In this document: positions 23,662 through 37,146 of the stretch, piece by piece | How positions within the stretch are numbered: the first letter of the stretch is position 1 | Layout of the letters: the number at the start of each line of letters is the position of its first letter | Source: Lanius collurio | Lineage: Eukaryota; Chordata; Aves; Passeriformes; Laniidae | Direction of reading: 5' to 3' | Assembly: GCA_020086605.1 (NCBI GenBank) | Contig: JACBWW010000089.1 | Coordinates: 812,920-876,919, forward strand | Length of the DNA stretch: 64,000 bases | Position numbers and translations under genes: made by a program | The notes under the pieces: generated by a model | Database searches by the model: none | The model's input: only the letters and a program-made list of their open reading frames with translations | Told to the model about the DNA's origin: nothing

Positions 23662-26600
23662 CTTGTAATCACAATTCATATTTATGTCTTAAGGGATGAT
23701 AAGCTTGGACGGGGGAAAAAAACACCCATTAGGACTCCAGGATTGTCCACATACAGAAGAAAGGTCTTTTGGCTGAATTTCAGAGCAGTTTATTTGGACT
23801 GAGGCACCTAAGTAAGATGCCAAAGCAGTGAGACAACTTAAATTAGAACAGAAAATGAAAGCAGAAGTGGAGACACATTCCCAGAGGCTCTGCAGCAACA
23901 CAGGACCCTGCTGGACCCGGCACTGAGCCAAAACCGAGCCCCGCAGGCACTGACAGTGAGGACATGCAGGCAACAGCAGCAACATCCCAGCCACACATCT
24001 GACTGCTTCAGGGGCTTCCTTCTTCTCCCCTTAAAATTTTCCATTTGGTCCCAATTCCTTTGAAAGAAAGAAATTCTTCTCCTTTGCTAAACCTGCTTTG
24101 TCTTGCTCGGAGTGCAAGGCAAATGTGGGTGAACCTAAAAATTTGGTGTCCTTTCACTTCCTGCAAACCCAAGTGATTTTGAGTTAAAGCCTCTCGATGT
24201 CCCCAGTCCAAGCCAGATTTGTAAACTGGGCTTTGGCTGTTATTATCAAGAGCCATAATAAAAGGAGTGTCAACCCTTGGTCAGCGTCACCCATCGTGCC
24301 TCAAGCAGAAGGGAAATTTTCTGGAAGTAAAGATGCCTGTAGAGCCACAGATGCCCACTCCTTGGGAAGTCCCTGGGGGCCTCCCAGAACATAAATGCAG
24401 CAGTGACACAGCTCACGCTGTGTAAACCATTCCCAAAGACCTCCTGCTGCCCACACTGGAACTAAAATAGGTTGCAAGTGTTCTCTAAGTTGTTCCTGAG
24501 CTCAACAGCTTCTTCCATGGCCTGAAAAATTTGAGACAAGTCCTATCGGGCTGGTTTTTCCCTGCATCTTTCAGTTTAATTCAACATTTCAAGCAACTCT
24601 GTCACCTCCTTGTCAGTTCACTTCTACAGTGGAGGATGACACTTGAGTTTTGGTTTGGCACCTGGGAGCTCCTTGCTGGGCACTGGAGGTGTTTCCCCCT
24701 CTCTCTCAGTGATGGGCTTGGTTCCCCCATGCTTTAATCAGACATTGGTATTATGAAGTCCATGGATACAGAAAGCACCTCAGGAGTGGACAATAATCCT
24801 CTCCAGAGCCTGGAATCATCTTGTCTTGAGGTTTTGGTTTTCCCCTGTGGTATGACAACCACTCAGTGGTTCCTCCTCTTCTAAAAACTGGGAGGTGGGT
24901 GAGGACATTGCTATCCATCACATTCTTGCTGATGCATCTCCTGTGGAAATCTCTCAGCTTCTACCAGACCTTTTAGCTGAGACAAAATGAAAAGGGAAAT
25001 TAAAAAAAAACCAAACACAACTTAAAAAAAAAAAAATTACAAGAAAAGCTGTTGTGAAACGAGTTACTCCTAAAATGTTACAAATGTTTCTGATGAAGGA
25101 GGAACTGAATTAGGACGTGAATAACAACACCATCACTTAGGCCTTCCCTTGAGGCCCAAGCACTTGCTGTGCAGGCAATGAATCAGCATCCAAGGAATTC
25201 ATCTGGGCTATGCAGTGAACGAAGCTCCTGCCTGCACAATTCCTGCCTCACTGGTGGAGATGCTACCAAAAGCACAGACAGGTGCCAAAGCAATGAGAAT
25301 TAAATACAGGAACTACAAGAAGGCTTGGTGAGGTCTTGACTGAGGCAGCTGCATGGCAGAAGTGACTTCCATCTTCACTTCCGTCACAGCATCTCTGTGC
25401 GATGCTGGGAAACCCAAAAAAAGGGTGCAAAGAAATCCTGCCCCAGATCGTTCCTCTTTCTTGAGCTTCGGATTTGAGTCACTGAATCTTGACTTCTGGA
25501 AGCACTTCTGTTCCCCCAAAGCACGCCCCTACACAAAGAATGGGATCCTCCAGCGGCTCCCTTGGCTTTTATTGCCAGAAATAAAAATAAAAAAAAAAAA
25601 TAGAAATATAAACCATAAATTTGAAGAAACAAAAGGAATTGCTGGTTCCTCTTTCCAGCTGCAATGGTGGCACCTGTTTAACTTCATTTGCTGCTCCCAC
25701 ATTCCCTATATGACGAATGAGAACTGTCAGTGAATGGCAGGGATTAACAAAAAGGCAGGAACCAAGGAAGAGTCTGGTGTATCCTGAGTGTTTGGAGTCC
25801 TCCAGGGGAACAAATCCTTGCTACATGCTGTTTCACTGCTTCCAATGACTAATGAAGTAGTCAGTGGCCAGAAGTGGGACCAAGACAAATCTGTCACTGA
25901 TAAAACTGATTTTTATTGAATTACATTTATAGCCCCTTCAGGTTTTCCTGGATTAACTCCAGGCTCTGCCATCATCATCAGACAGAGCATTCCTCACCAA
26001 CACAGCAGTTCTGTTCACATGAACAGCCAGAAGAGCAGATTTTCCAACCTGATTGGTTGGATTTGCTCCTCATGGATGGACATAGAGCAGTTCAGCCTCT
26101 GGAAATCTGACTGGAAACAAATCTGGAGTTGATATCCCAAAAACACAGATCACTGTCAAATCCCACACTGATGCTGGCACAGAGAAGAGCCAGTGAGCAC
26201 AGAAACGGCTGCAGAAACTGTAAATGGACTCAGGATCTCCCTTTTAGCTCTACAAGTATGTGCCCAGCTATTTATATTTTAGTTTGCAGCTAAAAATTCA
26301 CATATAGAGCCTGAAAATCAGCAGCACTTACAATCAAAACATTTTTGAAGCTGTTAAAAATGAAGGATATGAAGTGTAAGAGCAGAGCGATGCTGCCAAG
26401 GACTAGAAGAATTCACACCAAGGAGCATCTTCCAGCCCCAAAGCAGCTGCAGAAAATACCTTTTGAGAGCTCAGGAATTACACCAGCGTTAAGGACGAGG
26501 TGCTTCTATCCTAGATGGGCTCAAGAGCTTCAGAGAACAAAATCTGGGGAAATCAAGGGATCCTTCTCCTCCTAATGCAGTGCTGCAGGTGCTGGGAGCA

Positions 26601-28643
26601 GCCTGAGGACTGCTGTGCTGAAAAGGAAGCTCACAGAAGGATGTGGAGGCACTCCAGGACCACTTCCAGCTCCAACAAGCACCACACTTGAAATAACAGC
26701 TGAGCAAAAGGCAGAAGCATTTCCAGAAGCACCAAGGATTGCACAAATACATTGTGCTGGCACCTAAATGCCACCAAATTGCAGTGATAGGAAGTTTCCA
26801 AAGATAACAGTAATAAAGGGCAGCTCTTTAAAAAAAAATATATTTTTATGTTATCACCAAGAAATTATTTCTCACCTGTATGAAAAAATGGCAGAGAATT
26901 TTGAATGTTGCCCTATAAATACATATTGATCAATATCAGCTCCATACATCAATATACTGATAAATATCAAGATACTGATCCATGCCAAAGGATTTTGTTG
27001 GATTAAAGAATCATTCCTCCCATAGATCCTCCCTCAACATTCCCTGTCCTTCAGAAACTCAGCACACTCCCAGCACAAGCCAAGACAAACACTGACACCT
27101 CTCAGCCTTGCTTATCGTGGAGCCCACGGACACAGGAAAATAAACATTAAATCACGATGGACGTGACAATACCTGCACTGTATTTCCCTAAAAATATAAA
27201 ATTAGGGACAATTTACATAACTGAATGTCACTACATTATTTTTGAATACTGGGTCAAATAGTAATTAATAATTTCAGATATTTTTCCTGTAGTCTTAGGG
27301 GCTTTGAAGTTATTATGAAGAAGATAATTCAGTGTAGGAGCAAAGTCAAATTTAAGTGCAACAGCATCAAGAGAAGATGCAATAATGTGGTCACTGAGTT
27401 CTCCCTTTCCTCATTTTATGGAGGATAATGGACCATGACCGATAGGGAGGAAGGAATGGTTTTAAAGCCTTCTCACAGAAAACTTTCTGGCAAACAGTCC
27501 ATTTCAAATAAAATTTTCAAGTGTTCCCTGCACAATTTTATTGCATTTCACAAGAATTATTACCTGTGACCCACCAACACAAATCCATGACCTTTCTCTT
27601 CTGCCAAGATAATTCCAACTTTCCTCCTGATAGGACATTTACTGCTCGAGATCAAAATGAACGATAAAAATTAACTGTGGCTGGGCAGAAGCCAAATCCC
27701 AATTTTTCCCATTTTAGGTAGAATTCACCTGTAAATGGATGAGAGTTTAGAAGATTCTCCAGAATTCCAGCTCCGTCTCCCACTTCTTAAGCAACATTAC
27801 AATCCAGCTTTTCTCAAGCATCTGAATAGGAGTAAAGTTATTTTTGGGAGTCCCTAATCTTACAGTGCCATGTGCCCCTGCAGCTGCTGGTTTCTTCTGC
27901 TACAAATCTGATTTTCCAAACAAAATAACTGAAGCTTCCCCTCCAGCCCATCCTCATTCTTTTAAATCCTCCTGAAACGAAGACAACCTTCAACTCCCTT
28001 CACCCTTGGGCTGCCTCTCATCCTTGCACCTCCTTCCCCTTTCCCATGGGCAATGAAATCATTTCCCCACAGAGAATCATCTTCTCTGCACTCACTGAAG
28101 GTCAGCCCTCAGCAGCAGGAGCTGCAGCCTCGTCAGGAAATCAAGAGACTGCTCCTGACTGGATTTAGTTTCAAGTTAAGTAAGAGGTGATGCCATTCGT
28201 TATCAGTCTCCTCTCCACGTTCAGAGTCTCAAACAGCTCAGTGATATTTAATAACCTACAGATTATAGCAGAATAATGTAAGTAACTTATAAATAATTGA
28301 TCTATTTTTAGGGATTTGACCTCTGTAGGGAGACCAGACAGGTACCTTCCACTCCTTTAAACCAAGCAGCTCAGAATACTCCAAAATTAGTGTTTCTTTT
28401 CAATGTAGAACTACTGAGAATCCTGTAGCACCAACATGAAAGCATCCCTCTGCCCCTGGTCCATGCAGGATTCTATTATCCAGAGACTGATTTAAGGCTG
28501 GTAGCAACCTATAGATTCTCTGCACAGCCCATACAGCACAAGGAATAGATCTTGGAGCACTCAGAATTGGGCTGCCAAAGATCAAAGGGAAAAGAATATT
28601 AAAATTGTACTGTCAGATCTTGCTTAGTTACCTTACAAAGGAA

Positions 28644-28672
28644 AAAACAAAACAAAACAAAACAAAACAACC
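28644..28672 (+). repeat. Simple repeat (AAAAC)n
   Basis: About five to six uninterrupted AAAAC pentamers in MYO9A intron 1. Confidence 0.9.
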
Positions 28673-29162
28673 CCAAAACAAACACCAAACAGGATTAGTC
28701 ATACTTTAAACAAGACATTCAGCAACGAGTTCACTGGAAAGAAAATAGTATTTTTCCTCTGAAGGCCATATTTATAAAAAATATTCAGCCCACAGATGAT
28801 GATAATTTACAAGCAACAGGAGTAATACAATGTTGGATTTAAATGAACCACAAACCAATATATTCTATCTGAAAATTAAACTGTCAGGCAAATGCCACAA
28901 CACAAGAACGGCTTTTAAATTTGGGGAAGAGTGTTCTGAAAGCATCAGGACATGAAACCAAACACAAAAGCCTTCTCACAATGCAAGAAGTACTGAAAAA
29001 TCCCTCGAATTAGAGCTGACAGCTCCACTAAAAATAGTTCTTGGCAGCTACCTGAAACACAGGCTTTGTAGTTCTTTGAAAACATTGCTATCAGACAGAG
29101 AAGCAAAAAAACAAACCAAAAAAAGCAGGAGCTAATGCAGTATTTAATTGAAATATTTCCCT

Positions 29163-29400
29163 TGTCCCAAGCCCCTCTCCTGGAGCCCCTTCAGGCCCTG
29201 CAAGGGGCTCTGAGCTCTCCCTGGAGCCTTCTCCTCTCCAGGCTGAGCACCCCCAGCTCTCCCAGCCTGGCTCCAGAGCTGAGGGGCTCCAGCCCTTGGA
29301 GCAGCTCTGGGGCCTCCTCTGGGCTCTCTCCAGCAGCTCCAGGTCCTTCTGATGCTGGAGGCAGCTCGGCAGGTGGGATCTCACCTGAGCAGAACTTGAA
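29163..29400 (-). mobile_element. CR1 LINE fragment lacking its 3' terminus
   Basis: Reverse-complement CR1 internal sequence: CCCTTCAGGCCCTGCAAGG, CTCCAGAGCTGAGGGGCTCC, and further 5' sequence ending GGTGGGATCTCACCTGAG. The roughly 300-bp 3' terminal part seen in the copy at 21.8 kb is missing. CR1 copies normally lose their 5' end and keep the 3' end, so this one has been broken or deleted after insertion. Confidence 0.85.
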
Positions 29401-30654
29401 GCCCTGGACAAGCAAAATTTAGTTCCTCCTTAAGTTCCTCAGGTGTTTGCTCTTCCTGATAGATCAGCTACACTGACTGGAGGCTGCAGAAATTCAGAGA
29501 TGTTTGATGATCGGCATCAGAGAATCAATACATCCATTAGGAATGTCATAATTCATCTTTTTAAAATGAAATAAGCAGTAAATTATCAAGGATCTACAGC
29601 AGATGCTCTGACCCAGCATTTTGCTGTAATAAACATGTATTTTATGGTGCCTCTGGGTTATTTAAAGCTGTTTATGGAGGTTCCCACACCTTGTGCTCGT
29701 TGTACATCACTGATAGGATTAGGAGGAAAGCATCCCTGATTTCCAAACCTGGGAAACCACTACATCCCTACAGCCACCCAACACAAATAAGGACAAGCAG
29801 AACCTACAAATAAGGACTAAGATGACATTGAGGAACAAAGACATATAGAGACTTTGCATTTCATTTGACTCTTTCCAGTTTGGGAACAACATTACAGCTG
29901 GGATCAGGATTTCATTCTCCACTTGGGTAAGAGCCTCCACCTCTCCCAGCCAAGCTACAGCTCAACACAAACTTGGGGAGCAGACAAATGTGGCTGTGGA
30001 GAAAATAAAATTCAAAAGCGCATTCTGGAAAATAAAATTATTTTATAAATCACTGCATTTATCCAATATGGCAGCAATTAAGTCGATTGAGATAACAGTC
30101 TGTATCTCATTATATTCTCCGTAAAAAAAAACAACCCATCTCATGTGGAAGCTGAAGATCTGGCTTCTTGGGAGATGAAGCAGCAAAAATTGAAATATTC
30201 ACCGGACTAGCAGTGGAATGATTTCAATGCTTCAGTGAGCACAAGTTAAACCTGAGCATATTCAAACTAGCACAGTGGATTTGCTTTTTCTCTTGTTTTT
30301 AGGACTACTTTTGCCATCCAGAGTATGACATGGGGGGGGGTGAGATTTTCCATTTTTTTCCATTGGCAGGCATGCTTTTTCATTAGGATAGAGCACTGCT
30401 ATGAAAAAGAAATTCTGACCTGATCCATCCTCAAAAAGGGAAGATTAAAACAAAGGGAAAACAAACGGTCCCAGAGCACAGAGAAGGGAGAGAGGTCAGG
30501 CATCCTCAGACAGCTGAAGAAATGAGATGACAGATTGCAGCAGCCCAGCATTAAACATCTCCAAGATAATTCCCCATCCCAAGCTGAACCATCTCGGGGA
30601 GAAAGAGAAGCTCCTCTAAGCCAGGTCTGCCCGAGTGCTTCTCCAACATCTGTT

Positions 30655-30760
30655 GCTGCATTTTCCGCCGGCCGCTCCCAAAGCGGCTCCGGGAGGGATT
30701 TGCCCTAATTGCAGGCAGTGGATAATCGCCCTTATCCCGAAACGGGGTGCCCGGTGCAAT
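30655..30760. promoter_or_regulatory. GC-rich pocket with inverted GATA pair (candidate enhancer)
   Basis: A local CpG-rich stretch (CCGCCGGCCGCTCCC) is followed by GGATAA (30,720-30,725), six bases, then TTATCC (30,732-30,737), an exact inverted pair. It is surrounded by ordinary intron. The regulatory role is inferred. Confidence 0.35.
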
Positions 30761-33546
30761 GTGGAAACACCTCCTTTCTGACTCCTGTGCTCATTTCCTA
30801 CAAAGCCTGCTCCAAATCTAAAGCCTCCCCTGGGATACCTTGGCTTTGAACATGTCTGAGGTGATTCTATAAATATTGAAGGAGTATAAGCTTTGGTTGT
30901 TGGGTTATTCCCAGAGAAAGTCACCAGGCCCTCTCACCCTTTACTTTTCACCATGTGCCAACATGTGCATACCAATTTTTCTCTTCCATGTTCAAGCGAA
31001 AGCAGAGGCACCTCCTTCCCACAAAACACACAGAGAGGTCCCTATCTTAGTGCAGAAAACCATTGATTACACCTGACACAGGAGGTGAGATCCCTCTAAA
31101 AACTGCAGCACACTTGGGTTTTAGGCCTCTTCCTTAATAAAAAATATTAAGTATATTTTAGATACTTTTTGTGCCATCAGTATAGAAAAAGACAATTCTG
31201 CATTGAGCAAACTCACAGTGAAGAATTGGTTATAAACATAATCCTTAAGTTTCTTGAAGCTCTTTAAAAACTATTATGAGCAGCCAATTAGCTTCTGCAA
31301 GCTTGAAACAATTCCCAAACCCGGCATTGCCACCCTTGGGAAGGGACAGGACACAGCCAAGGTCAGCTGTGCATTATCTGGAGAAACTGAAACGCGATGC
31401 TGATCCTGGTGGAACAGGCTCAGGTGACACAACTGGCTTCATTTCCACCTTTTATTTACATGAAGGACAACTGAGATGGGAATGACAGGCCCTCCAGATA
31501 GTCAGGTCTCGGTGGTTTTCCACAAGCACATTTTCACTTACAAAAATACATGGATTTCTCCATAATGTTTAGGAGAATCCAACATCGATCATAAAAGAGA
31601 ACCCATACTTTCTGCCACACTAAAATATGATGTTATATCACAAACCTCTCCCTGAGGTTCACAAGCACCTTCCAGAATCCTTCCTAAAAATATTACACAG
31701 TTTTTTCTCAAGCTATTAAATCTTTAATTCATATTCACCACATTGCAAGTACTCCAGGTGAAATATTTCCAGTCCTGTGCATGTGTCATCTTTTTCATAC
31801 TCAAATGATTTATTTCAAAGCATTCATCTCCCCTACTACCAACACACCTCAAAGTTCCCCAGGAAAAGCAGAAGTCTGGGGAGGGGGACAGTAAATCCTT
31901 TTAACCGAAGGCTTTCAGATTATGACAAATTATTTTACTGGCACAAGGCCAGCACAACTCTCCACAGCCGAAAAAGAGGTCGGGCAAATCCAATAACGAG
32001 TATTTAAAAAGACAAGACAACAAAATTAGTTCAATTTTCTCACTGGAGGCAAAGTAAGGTCATTATGGAACAAGGAGGGGTGGGGGATGAAAAGGAGATT
32101 CAGTAATAAAATAATAAAAAAAACCCAGAATATTCAACCTATTGGGTTTTGGAATTGCTTCCACTCCATTTCACCGGCAGAATTAGAAACATTAGGACAG
32201 CGGCGCTGCCACAACAGGCAGGTGCCCGGGGCCATGACATCCAACAACCCATCCCCTGTCCCTCCAGCAGAGTGCCCAGAGCAGATGCCACCTCTCAGCT
32301 CTCATCAGCCACGGGAAGACACAGCGAGGGCCCGACGTGCCCAGAGCTCCCGGGATGAGCTGCCGGCATGAGCGTGGTGGGAAGAATGTGCAGGTGTGTC
32401 CCCCCTGTAAACTTCAAAATACACTAAGGAAAAATTCAAAGTGTCCTAAAAAGGGATTTATGACACAGGGATCTCAGCAGAAGGGTTTGGAGGACTTGTC
32501 TTGGTTTGTTGGATGAATGCCAGGTTATTGCTCACTGTTCAGACAGGACCAAAACAGACCTGATTTCTTTACCATCCCTGATATTTTCAGTGTCTGTATT
32601 AGTTTGGGGTGTTTTTGAGACATAAAATGGTAGGAAAAGTTCCTTCTGTTCACAACAGGCCCATACTCATGTACCTCCCTATTAAATTCTGTCCCCAATA
32701 TACCAAGCCCACATATTTTGTGAGCACAGGAATCACAGACCACAGTTCAGACCAGAAATCTGAGATTTAACCGACTTTTCACGACAGAAAACTTGTTTTC
32801 TACCCTTTCACCCTCAGTCAAAAGTCCCTTTCTGCAGAAAACCAGCCTAGGATTGTTATCCTTGTCTATACCCTGGCTGCAGGCAGAAAGCAATCCAAAT
32901 CTTCCCAGACATTTAAGGGCATAAATGTGTTTGTGCTGTCAGTGCTTGGGGTCTGACAGACACAGAGGAACCTACTCGTTCTTCTCCTGCTTGTCCTTGC
33001 TGACTTTACACCTGAGCCTCAGGGATTTTCCACTTTCCTTGAGCCTTTCCAATGAAGTCTGTGGTAAAACTCATCAGCAATTTGACTTAAACAAACATCC
33101 TTAACCCTGACCTTTAAAGGAGGATCAGGTTTGAAGGGTAATTTTTTAATGGGTGAGAGCTTTTGGTTGTTGTCCATATTAAAACATGTTTCTCTGAAAT
33201 AGAGGTTAGATGATTTTTTAAAATTTTATTTATTTTAACGAAGAGTAGAAGACTAGACCAAGTTCCTTGTCCTGCTGGTTTGGGTTTCCCCCACCAAAAG
33301 TCACCCCAGGTTCTCACATGAGGAAAGTCCATCCTGCATCCCCATCTTCCAAACTGCTTCCACTGAAGGGATTCGCTGATTTATCATCTAACCACTGACA
33401 TCCCTCCTTGCAAGTCTCCCTTATCACTTTTATCCCTGTATCACTTAGATCCCAGCTACAGTCCAGAAATCAACTAGGCAGAGGTTTCAGCCTCAACAGT
33501 GTGAAATACAGCAACAGATTTGATGGAATAAAGCTGCTCCCAGTGA

Positions 33547-33646
33547 TTAGAGAATCCCAGAATTGCTTGGGTTGGAAGGGACCTTAGAGATCATCTCGTT
33601 CCAACCCCATCATGGGCAGGGACACCATCCATTAGACACCATCCTT
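33547..33646 (-). mobile_element. CR1 LINE fragment, about 100 bp of 3' end
   Basis: Reverse-complement CR1 end: GGGTTGGAAGGGACCTTAGA, then GATCATCTCGTTCCAACCCC and ATGGGCAGGGACACC. A clear terminus with heavy 5' truncation, in MYO9A intron 1. Confidence 0.85.
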
Positions 33647-36600
33647 TTTTAATTGTTCAATCCCTTTTATAATGTCAAATATCAGCAGACATATTTTCAA
33701 GAAATTTCTCCTCTACTAAGACCATGAATTAATCACTTATATTAAAGGACATTAATTTCTACAAAGTTGTAAAAATAAGTCATATGTGGGAAATAAATGT
33801 TCTTGCTGCACTGGTTCATCAAGTTAAAAAATATACTGGCATTCTGGTTTGCATTCATTCTGGCTCCATTCATCAGTAAAAAAACCCAAATTTTAGATAA
33901 AAAAAACCCCAAACCCTATGGAAGTGTGTGCAAGGAAGAGATTTCCTAGTCTAAATTACCAAATAATCCAACTGAGTATTTTTTTCCTCCAAATTTCAGT
34001 CACATCTTTAGTCCAAGGACAACTTGTTCACCTCTAACACAAACCAAAATGAACTTTGCTCAAAGACAGTTGTAAAACAGATTTGTTTAAAGAATGAAGG
34101 TTGCAACTTTTTTAGTACCATCCAGATGCTGCTAAATTTGTCAACTTCAGTGCATTGCTCCAGTAACTCGGGTAAATTAGTGAAGCCTTGGCAGCCATTC
34201 ACAATTGCATCTGAGTTTGTTCTTCACGATTTGTTAGATAGGAAAAATTTGTCAGGTAGGAAAAAAAACAGAAAGGGATTGGGCTTTCTCCGAGTACATA
34301 ATTCAGTTTTAGAATTTATATTACCACTTAGCTAGGGGGATCGGAGCAGGAAAGATCCTCAATCTGTTAAATTCACCACAATATTTACATTTCTACCTTT
34401 CCCAATAATTAATGTTATGGAAATGATGATTGCTCTTTAAGGAAAACATCCCACCAGCAGGATGGGGGGTTAAGGAAGTCTAATAAACATTCCAGAGTGA
34501 GTGCATGATCCCCTTGTCCTCGCCTTCGTCCTTCCTGACTCCTCTAAAGGACAACAGGAGACGGAACCTTCAGAAAGTCATCAGGACTTCAACAACTTCC
34601 CAAGTCACCTCAGAGCTTCTCGGAGGACACGTGTGCCTCCCCCTGTACCTGAAAAGCAGAGCACATCTTGGCATCACAGGAAAGCAAATTATGGCCACAT
34701 AATTATCCCTCCAGAACGCCTTGAAGAACATATGGTATGGAAATGAAACTGCCTGAAATGGATTAACTCGGCTGCGTGATGAGATCCACAGAAGGGAGCG
34801 TGAAAAAAAAGGGTTAGAAATGTATTCAGTGTAGGATCCCACAACTAGGCACATTCATCATCTGCATAAGGTAATGACACCAGGAAATGAGCTAAGTAAA
34901 TCCAAGACTGAAGTTTCATTTTCTGAAGTGCATCTGTTTGGCTCGTATTCTCCCGAAGCTCATCATCCAGCCAACGCTGGGTCTCATCTCGGAAGCAAAA
35001 GATGCAAGAACATAAATCAAAACAGCTTCTCTGACGAGCAGCTGTGGCAAACGTGCTTTTAATTTGATTTTATAAATAAATTAACTGCATTCCAGCAGGT
35101 CCTTGCCACAGCCCTCCATGACATCTCCTTTCAGGTTGTCCTTTACTGCTGGGTTCAGGGGTTTTTTGGGTATCGCCACGGGAAGTTAAAACCAGCTGGT
35201 TTTTCAGAAGAAAATGAGAAGCACTGGATTGAGCAAAAAAAAGTAACAGGGACGGCAAGTTCCTGCACAGGAGGTCACATCCTCCAACACTCCTTCCCTG
35301 TGATCATCTGGTAACTGCTTTCTATGTTTGGGAATGGGGCAAGCCAAAACTGAGGTGGGCTTACCATGGAGACAACCAGCCAACTCAAAGCCTTTCTAGA
35401 GATGGCAAGGATTTTTCACACTTCACGTGCCAAGACTGGCTGAACGTGTCCATGGTGGGACTCTGACTTTGAAAAGTGGTGAACTTGTCCAAGTGAGTCA
35501 AGTGGAGGTCCATCACACCAACCACCAGAAATCCTGTCAGGCTGAGACACCTGCAAAGCATTCAACATCAAGACTTGGGGAAATTTCCAAAGGAGAGCAT
35601 TCATATTCTCCATGCCTAAGGACTCTGCTCACCAGTTCAGGTTTAAGGTCAACAACCCAGGCAAATAAATACTGGACCAAGACCAACCAGGTGTTAGGAA
35701 GTTTTAGTCCCATGAGCTCTCCTGGCAAACATTCACAGGAGCACAAATGAGAGGAAAAACCAAGCAAGGCCCAGACACACAGAAGCTTTCAAAATTAACA
35801 TATGGATACTTTGCAATCTGTTCAAATGCAATTTTGATTTGTCTCCACCAAAATTACACAAGTTGATGACTACTTTGTATGTCCCACGTGACTGCAAATG
35901 CTGATCAGGACTGATTTTGTCCAACTCCAGCCTCCTACATCCCCCTCCCCTGTCTCTCGACACCCCATTATGTCCCCACAAGGTTTCCTTTCACACCACA
36001 ACCAGAGCAAACGGAAGCACAGTTATAAACAAACACAAAGAATGATTCAGTCAGATGAGCATCGAAGCCACCAAATGGCCCATTAGGGCACTGAAAATAT
36101 GAATTAGGAGAAATATAAAGCAGAGAAGGTCAGTTAACGAGTTTACATAGAAACAGGATGAAGTGAGAATAGATACTTCATCTCCAGTAATATGATGAAG
36201 AACTTCAAATGGTTTTGTTCAGATTCATCTTGAGCATGGCCATGTCACGGGCTGGCTTTGCAAGAGGTGAACAAAGGGGAGCTCTCCAAGGGGTGTCCCA
36301 GTGTTATTTTGCAAAGAATTCCCCCATAACACAATGCCTCAGCAAGAATTTTGTAAAAGGACAGGGAGAAACCACCTGCATCTATTAACTCTACTGCCAG
36401 CTCTATTCTAGTGCTCCCTGCCATCAGCTGCAAGACCACCTCTGGAAGCAGTTTTCCCTCCACTTTTTTCACCCAGAAAGCCAAAAAATCTACATCATAA
36501 CAACCAACACTCTGGAAAGTCATAAAGGCACTTCAGAAGTACCCAAATTAAAATAAGTTTTATCCTCCCTCTTTCCAACACCAGCCACCTTCTGACACTG

Positions 36601-37039
36601 ACCCCATCAGTCACTGAAGCTTTGAGGCTTGGGGCAGCCTGACTCACTCGTTCTGTTCCAAGGCAGAAAGTGCTGCACCTCCAGGATTGCAGGATGGACG
36701 AGAGGTTTTATTTGCAAGGGCAACAATTTGCTTCTGACCCTTGCCATCCCCTTCCTCCTCCTTGCCAGGCCCCCAGATCGTGTAGGCACCGAGAGAACAG
36801 GCTGCACTTATTTCAGCCACGGGGCTGGCAGCCTGGCCTGACGTGGGATCTGCCCACAGACACCAGATTCTTTACACATTTTCTGCATGCACGCCATAGG
36901 CAGCACCAGAAATACCAGTCACGTGGGAAAACAGGAAAATATTTTATTCCTGGGCTAGGGAAGAAGCCATCGAGCTAAATGCAGCTTTGTTAAGGGGCAG
37001 GAGTGCCCGGTCTCTGCAACAGGGGCAATTCAGGAATGC

Positions 37040-37146
37040 TGATAAGTGTGTTTTCCGTGCATAAATAACCCACGCACAACTGCTTTATCTCAGGGAAGGA
37101 TAAAGCCCTCGGTGGCAGGCCCCAATATTTGTCTACTCGCTTATCA
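37040..37146. promoter_or_regulatory. GATA-motif cluster in MYO9A intron 1 (candidate enhancer)
   Basis: Four GATA-type sites in about 107 bp: TGATAAG at 37,040, TTTATC at 37,084-37,089, GATAAA at 37,099-37,104 and CTTATCA at 37,140-37,146. The middle two are an exact inverted pair. Motif clustering is seen directly; enhancer activity is inferred. Confidence 0.35.
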
